Positions 43,994-54,588 of a stretch of 64,000 nucleotides of DNA are shown piece after piece. Position 1 is the stretch's first letter. Each line of letters starts with the position of its first letter. The position numbers and the translations under genes are program-made. The notes below the pieces were generated by a model that was given only the letters and a program-made list of their open reading frames with translations, was not told where the DNA came from and made no database searches. Source of the DNA: Streptomyces sp. NBC_01429 (GTDB lineage: Bacteria > Actinomycetota > Actinomycetes > Streptomycetales > Streptomycetaceae); NCBI RefSeq assembly GCF_036231945.1, contig NZ_CP109599.1, positions 1,054,001 through 1,118,000 on the forward strand. Reading direction: 5' to 3'.

Positions 43994-44908
43994 TCAGCCC
44001 GTTCTGAGTCCGCCCGCCGCCAGCGACAGCGCGTCGAGCAGCGGGCGGATCAGCGGGTGGTTCTCGGCGCCCCTGCGGACCGCGGCGAAGACCCGGCGGG
44101 TGGCGGCCGGACCCGCCACCGGACGTACGACCGTCCCCTTCAGCTCCATGCCGCGCAGCGCCGAGCGCGGGACCAGCGCCACCCCGGCGCCGGCGCCCGC
44201 GAGGGCGACGACCGCGCGGAAGTCGTCCGAGAAGTGCGCCGGTCTCGGCTGGAAGCCCGCCAGTTCGCAGGCCAGTTGGATGACGTCGTGGCAGGGGTTG
44301 CCGGGGTACGGGCCGATCCAGTCGCTGTCGGCCAGCTCGGCGAGCGCCACCCGCGGCGCGAGACCGAGCGGGTGCGCCGCGGGCAGGACCACGTCGAACG
44401 GCTCCGCGTACAGCGGCACCCGGGAGAGCCGGGGGTCGTCCTCGCGCGGCGCGCCCCGGTACTCGACCGCGACCGCCAGATCGGCCTGTCCGCCGAGCAC
44501 GAGCGGCAGGCTCTCGTCGCCCTCGGCGTCGCGTACCCGTACCCGTATGCCGGGGTGCGCGCCCGCGAGCGCCTCGACGGCCGGGGCGAGCACCTCCGCG
44601 ATGCCGGTGGCGAACGCGGCGACCGTGACCTCGCCCGCCGTGCCGCCCGCGTAGGCCGCGAGTTCGGCCTCGGCGCGCTCCAGCTGGGCGAGGACCTCGT
44701 GGGTGTGGCCGAGCAGGATGTCCCCGGCCGCCGTCAGCCGCACACCCCGGCCGCTGCGGGTCAGCAGCGCGTGGCCGGTCTCCTGTTCCAGGGCGGCGAG
44801 CTGCTGGGAGACGGCCGAGGGCGTGAGGTAGAGCGCGGCCGCCGCGGCGGTCACCGTACGGTGGTCCGCCACGGCCCGCAGGACACGCAGCCGCCGGGGG
44901 TCGATCAC
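43994..44908 (-). CDS. LysR-family transcriptional regulator
   Basis: 304 residues from GTG 44908 (IDPRRLRVLRAV start; AGGA 8 bases upstream). Helix-turn-helix VTAAAAALYLTPSAVSQQLAALEQETG and effector-binding domain with GEVTVAAFATG, RVPLYAEPFDVVLPAAHPL. It lies downstream of kbl on the same strand and may regulate neighbouring metabolism; the target is unknown. ATG 44917 is an alternative start. Confidence 0.9.
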   Translation of the reverse strand: MIDPRRLRVLRAVADHRTVTAAAAALYLTPSAVSQQLAALEQETGHALLTRSGRGVRLTAAGDILLGHTHEVLAQLERAEAELAAYAGGTAGEVTVAAFATGIAEVLAPAVEALAGAHPGIRVRVRDAEGDESLPLVLGGQADLAVAVEYRGAPREDDPRLSRVPLYAEPFDVVLPAAHPLGLAPRVALAELADSDWIGPYPGNPCHDVIQLACELAGFQPRPAHFSDDFRAVVALAGAGAGVALVPRSALRGMELKGTVVRPVAGPAATRRVFAAVRRGAENHPLIRPLLDALSLAAGGLRTG

Positions 44909-45036
44909 GCAGGCCATCCTGCCAGGCCGAGAGGTATCGACCGAATCGGCCCGGTTGGCCCCTGTCGTCAGCCCCCGCCGTCAGCCTCCGCTGCCAGCCC
45001 CCGGCGTGGGCCTCCCCCGCGTCGGCTCCCCTTCGG

Positions 45037-46257
<1,221 letters not shown>

Positions 46258-46282
46258 GAGGGCTCCTTCTTGTCTTGGTTGG

Positions 46283-47311
46283 TCAGGCTGTCCAGTCGAG
46301 GATGATCTTGCCGCTGCGGGCGGTGGCCGCCTCGTCGAACGCCGCGTCGAAGTCCTCGTACCCGTAGCTGCCGGTGATGACCGGCGTGAGGTCGAGGCCG
46401 CCTTCGAGCAGCACCGTCATCGCGTACCAGGTCTCGAACATCTCGCGGCCGTAGATGCCCTTGATCGTGATCATGGAGGTGACGATCCTCGACCAGTCGA
46501 CGGCGAACTCCTCGGCGGGCAGCCCGAGCATGGCGATCCGGCCGCCGTGCGTCATGTTGGCGACCATGTCGCGCATGGCCTCGGGGCGGCCGGACATCTC
46601 CAGGCCGATGTCGAAGCCCTCCTTCAGGCCGAGCAGCCGCTGGGCCTCGGAGATGCCGGTGCCGGAGACGTCGAGGGCCAGGGTGGCGCCGGCCTTGCGG
46701 GCGAGTTCCAGGCGGTACGGACTGACGTCGGTGATCACGACGTTGCGCGCGCCCGCGTGCCGGGCGACGGCCGCGGCCATGATGCCGATCGGGCCGGCGC
46801 CGGTGATCAGGACGTCCTCGCCGACGAGCGGGAAGGAGAGGGCGGTGTGGACGGCGTTGCCGAACGGGTCGAAGATCGCGGCGACATCGAGGTCCACCTC
46901 CGCCCGGTGCACCCAGACGTTCGTGGCGGGCAAGGCCACGTACTCGGCGAAGGCGCCGTCGCGGCCGACGCCGAGGCCGACGGTGCCCCGGCACAGATGG
47001 CGGCGCCCGGCCAGACAGTTGCGGCAGCTGCCGCAGACGAGATGGCCCTCGCCGCTGACGAGATCGCCGACGGCGACGTCCCGTACGGCGTCGCCCACCG
47101 AGACCACCTCGCCGACGAACTCGTGGCCGAGGACGCGCGGGGTGGTGACCGTCCTGCGCGCCCAGCCGTCCCAGGAGCGGATGTGCAGGTCGGTGCCGCA
47201 GATACCGGTACGGAGCACCTTGATCAGTACGTCGGCCGGCCCGGTGCGCGGCTCCGGCACGTCCATGAGCCACAGCCCCGGTTCGGCCTGCTGTTTGACA
47301 AGTGCCTTCAT
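46283..47311 (-). CDS. tdh: L-threonine 3-dehydrogenase
   Basis: 342-residue zinc MDR enzyme. [36 protein letters not shown] (structural zinc) and [11 protein letters not shown] (NAD site), plus Tdh-like [13 protein letters not shown] and [16 protein letters not shown]. It oxidises threonine to 2-amino-3-ketobutyrate, which kbl then splits. GGGAG lies 8-9 bases before ATG 47311. Upstream strip 47312-47523 holds its promoter; nothing else was recognised. Confidence 0.96.
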   Translation of the reverse strand: MKALVKQQAEPGLWLMDVPEPRTGPADVLIKVLRTGICGTDLHIRSWDGWARRTVTTPRVLGHEFVGEVVSVGDAVRDVAVGDLVSGEGHLVCGSCRNCLAGRRHLCRGTVGLGVGRDGAFAEYVALPATNVWVHRAEVDLDVAAIFDPFGNAVHTALSFPLVGEDVLITGAGPIGIMAAAVARHAGARNVVITDVSPYRLELARKAGATLALDVSGTGISEAQRLLGLKEGFDIGLEMSGRPEAMRDMVANMTHGGRIAMLGLPAEEFAVDWSRIVTSMITIKGIYGREMFETWYAMTVLLEGGLDLTPVITGSYGYEDFDAAFDEAATARSGKIILDWTA

Positions 47312-47523
47312 GGGCGCGGCTCCCGGGGTGGTGGTGCTGAGCGGTGACCGTCGTCCGTGCGGTGAGCACCGCTCGTACGTGATCACCGCTCCGTGGTCGT
47401 GCACCAATCTGCCGAGCCGAGGGGCGTTCGGTCCATCGAGGATTTCTTAACCGCGCCAACAGCTCAGCTTCACACCCGTTTCGCACCCGCCGCCCGCGAC
47501 GGGCGACGGGTGCGCGCCGAGGG

Positions 47524-48846
47524 CTACTGGTAGGTGCACTTGTCGCGCCGCCGGTGGACCCGGCGCAGGCGTATCCGGCGGCGGCGCTCCTGGAGCGCCC
47601 GTACCCGCGAGCCCCTGCCGCGCGCGGGCCGCTCCCGCTCCCGCTCCGCGACGAGCTGCCCCAGCGCGGGCACCAGGCCGGGCACCACAGCGGGCTCCGC
47701 CGCCGGGGCGGTCGGCGCGGCCCCGCGCCGGGCGAGGCGCGGGAGGCGGGAGCGCCGAGCGACCGGACCGGCGCGTACGGGGTCGGGGGCTGAGGCCGCG
47801 GCTGGAGCCGTCCGAACCGGTTCCGGGGCCGGGAGCTGTGCGGAGGACAGCACCGGGGTGCGTGTCCGCGCCGCCGGAGCCGCCGTCCCGACCGGCTCGT
47901 ACGGGTGGTCGTAGGGGCCGTACGGCGCGGACGGCCCGTACCGCGTCCGGTGCTCCGGGTCCCGGCCAGGCTGCCGGTCCCGCTCACCATCCGCCTCGGC
48001 GCCCGGTACGGGTACGGGCACGAGGGCGGTCCGGGTCAGCAGCACCACGCCGCGCGCCGCCAGCACCGCGCCCACCAGCGCCGCCGCGATCCCCACGGCG
48101 CCGCCCCGGAGGCGCTCGCCGAGGAGGGCGAGGCCGATGACGGAGGCGGCGACCGGGTTGGCGAGGGTCAGTACGGCGAGCGGGGCGCCCAGACCGCCCC
48201 GGTACGCCGTCTGGGAGAGCAGCAGACCGCCCGAGGCGAAGGCAGCGACCACCAGCGCGACCGCCGCGACCTGCCACCACGGCAGCGCGCCGGCGCCACG
48301 GGCCGTGGCGGCGACCGTGACGGTCTGGGTGAGGGCGGAGGCGACGCCCGAGGTGATTCCGGAGGCCGCCGCGTGCCGCAGTCCGGGGCGGGCTCCGGGC
48401 CTGGTCAGAACCGTGACCAGAGCCAGCGCCAGCCCCGCGACGGCAAGCGCCTGCGACAGCGAGAGCGTCGCGCCCGGATGCGTACCGGCGGCGGTCAGCA
48501 GGATGACCGCGAGCCCCGCGAGCGTGTACGCGGTGCCGCGCCACTCGCCCCTGCCCACCTGGCGCCCGGCCCGGCGCGCGCCCAGCGGCACGGCAGCGAC
48601 CAGCGTCAGCGCGCCGAGCGGCTGGACGACCGTGAGCGGCCCGTACGTCAGGGCCACGACATGCAGCAGCGCGCCCGTCGCGTTCAGCCCGACCGCTCCC
48701 CACCAGGCGCCGCGCCCGAGCAGGGTGAGCAGCGGGGTCCCGGGCGCGGTGCGGGCGGCGAGGCGTTCCTGCGCCACGGCGGCCGAGGCGTACGCGAAGG
48801 CCGAGACCAGCGAGAGGGCCACGGCGACCGCCGTCCCGCCGTTCAT
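47524..48846 (-). CDS. DMT/EamA-type membrane transporter with long basic tail
   Basis: 440 residues; about nine or ten hydrophobic segments in the first 270 residues (FAYASAAVAQERLAA, LTLVAAVPLGARRAG, LANPVAASVIGLALLGE). The remainder is a Pro/Ala/Arg-rich cytosolic tail ending RRRRIRLRRVHRRRDK. Its ATG overlaps the PAP2 stop by four bases, so the two form an operon, likely under the TetR regulator. Substrate unknown. Confidence 0.85.
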   Translation of the reverse strand: MNGGTAVAVALSLVSAFAYASAAVAQERLAARTAPGTPLLTLLGRGAWWGAVGLNATGALLHVVALTYGPLTVVQPLGALTLVAAVPLGARRAGRQVGRGEWRGTAYTLAGLAVILLTAAGTHPGATLSLSQALAVAGLALALVTVLTRPGARPGLRHAAASGITSGVASALTQTVTVAATARGAGALPWWQVAAVALVVAAFASGGLLLSQTAYRGGLGAPLAVLTLANPVAASVIGLALLGERLRGGAVGIAAALVGAVLAARGVVLLTRTALVPVPVPGAEADGERDRQPGRDPEHRTRYGPSAPYGPYDHPYEPVGTAAPAARTRTPVLSSAQLPAPEPVRTAPAAASAPDPVRAGPVARRSRLPRLARRGAAPTAPAAEPAVVPGLVPALGQLVAERERERPARGRGSRVRALQERRRRIRLRRVHRRRDKCTYQ

Positions 48847-49721
48847 CGCGCCGCTCCCGACGTGACGCCGACGACGGTCCCGGCAGGGGCCCCGGCAGGG
48901 GCCTGTTCCGGGATGCCCGCGGCGGGCCGTACGGTCTTCGGCCGCGCGGCCGAAGACCGTACGACGAGGGATCCCCGGCGCCGTACGGCCGCGCCCGGCG
49001 CCCTGATGAACGCCAGCGCGACGCCCAGCAGCGCGACGGCCACGGCCGCGTCGAGCCAGTAGTGGTTGGCGGTGCCTATGACGACGAACAGCGTGAGCAG
49101 CGGGTGCAGCAGCCAGAGCCGGCGCCACCGCGTCCTGGTGGCGGCGATGAGTCCGACGGCGACCATCAGGGCCCAGCCGACATGGAGCGAGGGCATCGCC
49201 GCGAACTGGTTGGCCACCGTGTCGTGCGCGGGGGACGCGGCGTACACCGTCGGCCCGTACACCCGGCCGGTGTCCACCAGACCGGTCGCGGCCAGCAGAC
49301 GCGGCGGGGCGAGCGGCATCAGCAGATGCAGGACGAGCGCGGCGCCGGTCAGCGCGGCGAGCACCCGTCGCGCCCATACGTAGTGACCGGGCCTGCGCCA
49401 GTAGAGCCAGCCCAGGAAGAGCACCGTCGCGGGGAAGTGCACGGTCGCGTAGTAGGTGTTCGCGAGCTGGACCAGGGTGGTGTCGTGCAGCAGGACGCCC
49501 TGGACGGCGCCCTCCCCCGGCAGATGGAGCGCCCGCTCCCAGCCCCGGACGCGGTCCGCGTCGCGGAACGCCTCGGCGGTGTGTCCGGTGGCGGCCTGTC
49601 TGCCGAGCTTGTAGACGAGGAAGAGTCCGGCGACGAGCAGCAGCTCGCGCACGAGGGGCGGTCGGGTGGAAACGTCCGGTTTCCGTTCGGCGGGCCCCGT
49701 GCGGGCGTCGATGTTCACCAC
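48843..49721 (-). CDS. PAP2-superfamily membrane phosphatase/phosphotransferase
   Basis: 292 residues with about six membrane segments. The PAP2 motif pieces are PSLHVGWALMVA and GTANHYWLDAAVAV (the catalytic His residues). This AUR1/inositol-phosphotransferase-like subgroup is common in actinobacteria and acts on lipid phosphates or inositol lipids. Start GTG 49721 or 49718. First gene of the operon facing the TetR gene. Confidence 0.88.
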   Translation of the reverse strand: MVNIDARTGPAERKPDVSTRPPLVRELLLVAGLFLVYKLGRQAATGHTAEAFRDADRVRGWERALHLPGEGAVQGVLLHDTTLVQLANTYYATVHFPATVLFLGWLYWRRPGHYVWARRVLAALTGAALVLHLLMPLAPPRLLAATGLVDTGRVYGPTVYAASPAHDTVANQFAAMPSLHVGWALMVAVGLIAATRTRWRRLWLLHPLLTLFVVIGTANHYWLDAAVAVALLGVALAFIRAPGAAVRRRGSLVVRSSAARPKTVRPAAGIPEQAPAGAPAGTVVGVTSGAAR

Positions 49722-49799
49722 CCGCCCCCTTCACATGGTCGGCACGGCGCGCGGGGACGACGTGGCGTTACGGCGACGCGTTCTGGACCGCGCCCTTAT

Positions 49800-49866
49800 C
49801 GATACGCCAGTGTACCGATACGAAATAGTATCGGTACACTGGCGTATCGGTACACTGCCGTATCGA
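49800..49866. promoter_or_regulatory. Long inverted-repeat operator between PAP2 operon and TetR gene
   Basis: Arms 49800-49820 and 49829-49849 are perfect 21-base complements around the 8-base spacer cgaaatag. A further direct copy with one mismatch (cggtacactgccgtatcg) runs to 49866. The inner part, gtaccgatac/gtatcggtac, looks like a TetR operator. It covers most of the divergent promoter region. Confidence 0.8.
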
Positions 49867-49890
49867 TGCCATGACGGGCAGGGAGAGACG

Positions 49891-50490
49891 ATGACGACGA
49901 CGCAACGCCGCTCCAAGATCACGCCGGAGCGCGAGCAGGAGTTCTACCAGGCAGCTCTCGACCTGCTCAGGGAGGGCGGCTACGACGCCCTCACCATGGA
50001 AGGCGTCGCGGCCCGCTCCCGTTGCGGCAAGTCCACGCTCTACCGTCAGTGGGGTACGAAGCCGCAGCTGGTCGCCGCCGCGCTGCGCGGCACGAGCTGT
50101 TTCCGGCTCGCGGACGTCGACACCGGAACACTGGAGGGCGATCTGCGCGCCGTGGCCCGGTCGGCGGCGGTGTTCTCGGGGCGCGACATCCCGCTGATGC
50201 GCGCGCTCAGCCAGGCCGCGTTCCAGCACCCCGAGCTGCAACGGGCCCTGCGCGAGGTCCTCATCGACCCCGAGATCGCGGCGATCGACACCATGGTCGG
50301 GCGCGCGGTGGAACGCGGCGAGATCGCGGCGGACAACCCGGCCTCGGAGTTCGTGGCGGTCCAGCTGACCGGCGTCATGCGCGCCCGGCCGACGCTGGAG
50401 GGCCGTCACGCGGACGAGGCGTACCTCAACCGCTTTCTCGACGCCACGATCCTCCCCCTCCTGGGGCTGCGCGCGGCCGCGGCCCTCTAG
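49891..50490 (+). CDS. TetR-family transcriptional regulator
   Basis: 199 residues. The DNA-binding domain is at residues of about 10-60 (REQEFYQAALDLLREGGYDALTMEGVAARSRCGKSTLYRQWGTKPQLV). The rest fits the TetR_C domain of Streptomyces repressors. GGGAGAG is 5-7 bases before ATG 49891. It most likely binds the palindrome in front of it to control itself and the PAP2-transporter operon. Confidence 0.93.
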   Translation: MTTTQRRSKITPEREQEFYQAALDLLREGGYDALTMEGVAARSRCGKSTLYRQWGTKPQLVAAALRGTSCFRLADVDTGTLEGDLRAVARSAAVFSGRDIPLMRALSQAAFQHPELQRALREVLIDPEIAAIDTMVGRAVERGEIAADNPASEFVAVQLTGVMRARPTLEGRHADEAYLNRFLDATILPLLGLRAAAAL

Positions 50491-50492
50491 AC

Positions 50493-50605
50493 GGGCGGTC
50501 CGTCGTCCGAGCGGATGACGACGGACCGCCCGCGCCGCACCGTGGGGACGGGCGCGGCGCGACGACAGGCCGGTGGCCCCTCCCCCGAGGGGCCACCGGC
50601 CTGTC
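50493..50605. terminator. Three consecutive strong hairpins after the TetR gene
   Basis: Stem 1: 50493-50507 with 50517-50531 (15 bp, perfect). Stem 2: cgcgccgc with gcggcgcg, within 50531-50561. Stem 3: 50564-50581 with 50588-50605 (18 bp, perfect). One would do as terminator; three in a row is unusual. The rest of the 529-base gene-free strip up to 51019 holds the terpene-synthase promoter and otherwise nothing recognised. Confidence 0.75.
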
Positions 50606-50930
50606 GCACATCTGGCCGTGCGGCCACGCGCGGGGCTCACATAACGTACGCATATCGTCTCACCGCGTCTCCGCTCTTTGACGTACCCGTACCGAACGAT
50701 CCCCCTCTCGCTCCCCGGGCGCGCGATATACGAGCCGTGACGAAAATTCGACTCGGACGGGTGGCGGCGGTACGGCGAGGGGGCGGGCCGGGGGCGCATG
50801 CTGGAAGCGCGCGGGGCAACCAGGGAGCGCGTGTTGGGGGTGCGCGTCGGCGGAGTGGAGGCGCACGGGAGTGATCGGACTAGCTCACAATCAGTCAATT
50901 CAAGCCAGGCGATGGCAAGTTGCCTCGTTA

Positions 50931-50958
50931 TTGACGATTCGACCTGGACATATACGCT
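50931..50958 (+). promoter_or_regulatory. Candidate promoter of the terpene-synthase gene
   Basis: TTGACG (50931-50936) and TACGCT (50953-50958) are separated by 16 bases, close to the Streptomyces housekeeping-sigma consensus. It lies in an AT-richer patch, about 60 bases before the ATG. Confidence 0.45.
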
Positions 50959-51019
50959 CCCCGAACGGCACCGCTCCTTGTCCCCCCGCACCGTATTCCC
51001 GCCGCCCAGGAGGCCGATC

Positions 51020-52102
51020 ATGTCCTGCGTCTCGGAACAGCGCCTGGCCCAGCAGCTCCCCGCTGTGCCGTTCTACTGCCCTGTTCCGCCCGCGCGGCAC
51101 CAGTCCGTCGAAGTGCTCAACGATCAGACCGTACGGTGGATGCTCCAGCAGCGGCTCGACACGGACGAACAGCAGATCAAACGGCTCGCCGTGTGCGACT
51201 TCGGCGGGCTGACCGCGTCGACCATGCCCTACGGGCAGCTCGAACCGCTCACCCTGATGTCCAAGTTCCACGCCGTGCTCTTCTCGCTGGACGACGGCGT
51301 GTGCGACGAGTCCGCGGCCACGGCGGACCTGCTCGCCCAGGAGACCTCGCGGATCATGCGCGCCGTGGAGTCCCCGGACGCGGGCTCGCCCAACGACTCT
51401 CCGCACACGGCGGCGCTGCGCCGGCTGCGGGTGGAGCTGGAACGGTACGCCTCACCGCGCCAGTTGCGGCGGATGACGGAAGCGATGCGCGTCTACACCT
51501 CGGGGCTGGTGTGGGAGGCGTCCTGGCGCGGGCGGTCCGAACTGCCGTCGCTGGACGACTACGTCACCCTGTGGATGCGCGCCATCGGCATGGCCCCGTC
51601 CACCGCGATGATCGAGATCGTCGGCGGCTTCTCGGTCACCGACGAGGATCTCCACGACCCCCGGGTGCGGGCCCTGACCGAGATCACCTGGACCCTCGTC
51701 AGCTGGGACAACGACCTCTACTCCCGCAACAAGGAGCTGGAGCGGGCCGACGACAACCTCAATCTGATCGATGTCGTCTGCCAGGAACAGGACTGCGAAC
51801 CGCAGCGCGCGCTCGTCCGGGTGGTGACCATGCGGGACCGGATCATGGTGCTCTTCGACCGGCTGTCCGCGCAGGTCCTCGACGGGGCGAACGAGGAGCT
51901 GCGCCGGTACGTGACCGGGCTCGGCCAGTTCGTCCGGGGCCATCTCGACTGGGCGTCGGCCTGCCCCCGCTACGCCGTGCCGTCCGGGCCGAAGGCCACC
52001 CCGGGCGGGTGGTGGAAGCGGCAGCCCGCCGACAACAGCCTGGAGCCGCTGCCGATTCCCACCATCGCCTGGTGGTGGGACCAGCTGGAGCCGGTGCGCT
52101 GA
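51020..52102 (+). CDS. Class I terpene synthase
   Basis: 360 residues, the length of single-domain bacterial sesqui- or diterpene synthases. The acidic metal motif is DDGVCDE (D91-D92) after FSL, and the NSE triad is NDLYSRNKE (N231, S235, E239). The C-terminus has the usual WWWDQLEPVR-like end. It ionises a prenyl diphosphate and cyclises it; product unknown. AGGAGG 7 bases before ATG 51020. Convergent with the conservon P450, which may oxidise its product. Confidence 0.92.
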   Translation: MSCVSEQRLAQQLPAVPFYCPVPPARHQSVEVLNDQTVRWMLQQRLDTDEQQIKRLAVCDFGGLTASTMPYGQLEPLTLMSKFHAVLFSLDDGVCDESAATADLLAQETSRIMRAVESPDAGSPNDSPHTAALRRLRVELERYASPRQLRRMTEAMRVYTSGLVWEASWRGRSELPSLDDYVTLWMRAIGMAPSTAMIEIVGGFSVTDEDLHDPRVRALTEITWTLVSWDNDLYSRNKELERADDNLNLIDVVCQEQDCEPQRALVRVVTMRDRIMVLFDRLSAQVLDGANEELRRYVTGLGQFVRGHLDWASACPRYAVPSGPKATPGGWWKRQPADNSLEPLPIPTIAWWWDQLEPVR

Positions 52103-52202
52103 CCCACCGGCCCGCGCGGGCGTCCGGCCCCAGCCTGTCCGTTCAGCCGTCGGTTTCCCGTTCAGCCGTCGGTTCCCGTCCGCCGTCGGTTCCCGTCCGC
52201 CT

Positions 52203-53831
52203 TCAGTTCCCGTTCCACCAGCGGGACAGCGCCTGCCAGGCCCGCTGCGGCGCGCTGCCCGTGCGCTGCTCGGGGATCGACGCGGCGGAGCCCGGGGCGG
52301 CAGGGGCATCGGCCGTGGCCGTGGCGGCCGAGGTGGCCGGGGCCGCCTCCGCCGTCACCGTTCCCCCGGCGCCCGCCACCGGCGGGTGTACGGAGCGCGG
52401 CGGCCGGGGCGACTCCACCTGCCACTGCGGGCGCGGCACGGCGGTCGACGGGCTCGGCGGGCCGGTCACGTCCTGCGGGGGCCGGGGTGCGAACGTCACC
52501 GGCAGCTCCATCAGCTGATGGGACATCAGCGCGCCGGAGTAGCGCAGTTCGCGCTCGTCCACCGCGAGCTGGAGATCCGGCAGCCGCATCAGCAGCGCGT
52601 CGATCCCGGTGTCGGCGATGGCACGGCCGATGTCCTGCCCCGGGCACTCGTGCGGGCCGCCGCTGAAGGCGAGATGGGCTCGGTTGCCCTGCATGTGGGC
52701 GTTGAGATCGGGCCGTACCACCGGGTCCACGTTGGCCGCCGCGATGCCCACGATCATCGCGTCGCCCGCCTTGATGCGCTGGCCGCCGAGTTCGGTGTCG
52801 CCGACCGCCCAGCGGCCGAAGATCGCGGTGAACGGCGGCTCGTCCCAGAGCGTCTGCTCGACCGCCTCCGGCAGGGTCATGTGGCCGCCGCTCAACTGCG
52901 CGCGGAACCGCGGGTCGGTGAGCACCATGCGCAGCACATTGGCGATGAGGTTGGCGGTGGTCTCGTACGCCGCGATGAGCACCAGCCGCAGATGCTGGCT
53001 GACCTCGTCGTCGGTGAGCCCGGCCTCGTGCTCCACCAGCCAGGTCGCGAAGTCCTCCTCGGGCGCTGCCCTGCGGCGCTTGACGAGCCGGATCAGCGCG
53101 GCCATCACATAGGCGTTGGACTCGTTGGCGGTCTCGGTGCCCTTGATCATGTCGCGGGCGGCCTGCACCAGCCGTTCGTTGTACTCCTCCGGCATGCCGA
53201 GGATCTGCGCCATCACCATCATCGGCAGGTGCTCGGCGAACCGGCCGACCAGATCGGTCCTGCCGTCCCGGCAGAAGTCGTTCACCAGACGGTTGCTGTA
53301 GCGGTTGATGTAGCGCCGTACGCCCCGGTGGTCGATGCGCGCGATCGAGTCGGTGACCGCGCCGCGCAGCCGCTCGTGGTCGGCGCCGTCCGCGAACACG
53401 CAGATCGGCTGCCAGGTGAAGATCGGGGCCAGCGGGTGGTCGGGGGGCGCGGTTCCGTCGTGCAGCGCGCGCCAGCGCCGGGAGTCGCGCGAGAACTGCG
53501 AGGGCGTGCGGGTCATGTGCAGGTTCTCGCTGTGCCCCAGCACCAGCCACGCCGGTACGTCGCCCTGGAGCAGTACGGGCGCCACGGAACCGTGCTCGGC
53601 GCGCAGCTTCTCGTACAGCGCCATCGGGTCGTTCTCCGCCTCGGGCCCGTACAGCCGCCGCAGCCCGCCGGGCGGCGGGGTGCCGGGGGCGCCGGTGGGG
53701 CCGCCCGGGCTCGTACCGTTCAGGCCGGCCAGGCCGCTCATGTCGTGGGAACTCAGGCCGTGGGCCGGGCAGCCCGGCGGCGGGGCGGCGTGGTCGTCCG
53801 GCCCGGGCCGGTGGGAGAAGGGGGTGTTCAC
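52203..53831 (-). CDS. cvnE: Conservon cytochrome P450, CYP157-like, lacking ExxR motif
   Basis: 542 residues. P450 core of about residues 60-460; I-helix region IAAYETTAN (residue 287 on), haem loop AFSGGPHECPGQD with Cys396. The K-helix reads EQTLW where other P450s have ExxR. The published CYP157 family has EQSLW there, so this belongs to or near it. There is a 60-residue Pro/Gly-rich N-terminus and about 85 Pro/Ala-rich C-terminal residues. Last gene of the conservon (gap 142 bases after cvnD). GTG 53831 follows GGAG. Confidence 0.9.
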   Translation of the reverse strand: MNTPFSHRPGPDDHAAPPPGCPAHGLSSHDMSGLAGLNGTSPGGPTGAPGTPPPGGLRRLYGPEAENDPMALYEKLRAEHGSVAPVLLQGDVPAWLVLGHSENLHMTRTPSQFSRDSRRWRALHDGTAPPDHPLAPIFTWQPICVFADGADHERLRGAVTDSIARIDHRGVRRYINRYSNRLVNDFCRDGRTDLVGRFAEHLPMMVMAQILGMPEEYNERLVQAARDMIKGTETANESNAYVMAALIRLVKRRRAAPEEDFATWLVEHEAGLTDDEVSQHLRLVLIAAYETTANLIANVLRMVLTDPRFRAQLSGGHMTLPEAVEQTLWDEPPFTAIFGRWAVGDTELGGQRIKAGDAMIVGIAAANVDPVVRPDLNAHMQGNRAHLAFSGGPHECPGQDIGRAIADTGIDALLMRLPDLQLAVDERELRYSGALMSHQLMELPVTFAPRPPQDVTGPPSPSTAVPRPQWQVESPRPPRSVHPPVAGAGGTVTAEAAPATSAATATADAPAAPGSAASIPEQRTGSAPQRAWQALSRWWNGN

Positions 53832-53973
53832 GGTCGCTCCAGGGATGAGGCCGGAAGGGAGGAAGAGGGCTATGGGGTACGGACGCACGGGCGTGCGGAT
53901 GTACCGGGGGACGGCGGCGCGGGTACGGGGACGGGCGGAGCGCGCCGCGCGCCACCGGACCCGCGTCCGCCGG

Positions 53974-54588
53974 TCAGCGCGGCGGCGCGGCCAGCGTGTG
54001 CAGATAGCGCATCAGCGTGAGCAGCACATCGCGGCTCGACGCCCGCAGCCGCGCGTCGCAGTCGACCATCGGGACCTCGTCCGGCAGGTCGAGTGCCTTG
54101 CGCAGCGCTTCGACGGGGTGGTGCGGCGCGTCCGGAAAGGTGTTGACGGCGACGACGAACGGCACGCCGCGCTCCTCCAGCCGTCCGATCACGTCGAAGC
54201 TGACTTCGAGGCGGCGGGTGTCGACCAGCACCACGGCTCCCAGCGCGCCTTCGAACAGGCCGTTCCACAGGAACCAGAAGCGCTCCTGGCCGGGGGTGCC
54301 GAAGAGGTAGAGCACCAGCTGTTCGGTGATGCTGATGCGGCCGAAGTCCATGGCGACCGTGGTGGCGGTCTTGGACTCGACACCGGAGTTGTCGTCCACC
54401 CCGACCCCGGCCTGGGTCATGGTCTCCTCGGTGGTGAGCGGACGGATCTCGCTGACCGAGCCCACCATCGTCGTCTTGCCGACCCCGAATCCGCCCACGA
54501 TCACGATCTTCACGGCGGAGGTGGCCGTGGTGGGCAGGACGTCCTCGCTCCGGGGGCCGGTGATCGTGTCAGAGTTTCTGAAGTCCAT
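53974..54588 (-). CDS. cvnD: Conservon small GTPase (CvnD, MglA/Ras-like)
   Basis: 204 residues. G1 GGFGVGKTT, G2 threonines in TTEETMTQAG, G3 FGTPGQER and G4-like NTFPD (lysine of NKxD lost, as in other CvnD). It likely forms a membrane-associated complex with the conservon kinase and Roadblock protein. Its start lies 20 bases inside cvnC. Confidence 0.94.
   Translation of the reverse strand: MDFRNSDTITGPRSEDVLPTTATSAVKIVIVGGFGVGKTTMVGSVSEIRPLTTEETMTQAGVGVDDNSGVESKTATTVAMDFGRISITEQLVLYLFGTPGQERFWFLWNGLFEGALGAVVLVDTRRLEVSFDVIGRLEERGVPFVVAVNTFPDAPHHPVEALRKALDLPDEVPMVDCDARLRASSRDVLLTLMRYLHTLAAPPR

Noticed and set aside
51020..52102. Geosmin synthase
   Set aside because: Geosmin synthase has two domains and over 700 residues; this has one domain of 360 residues.
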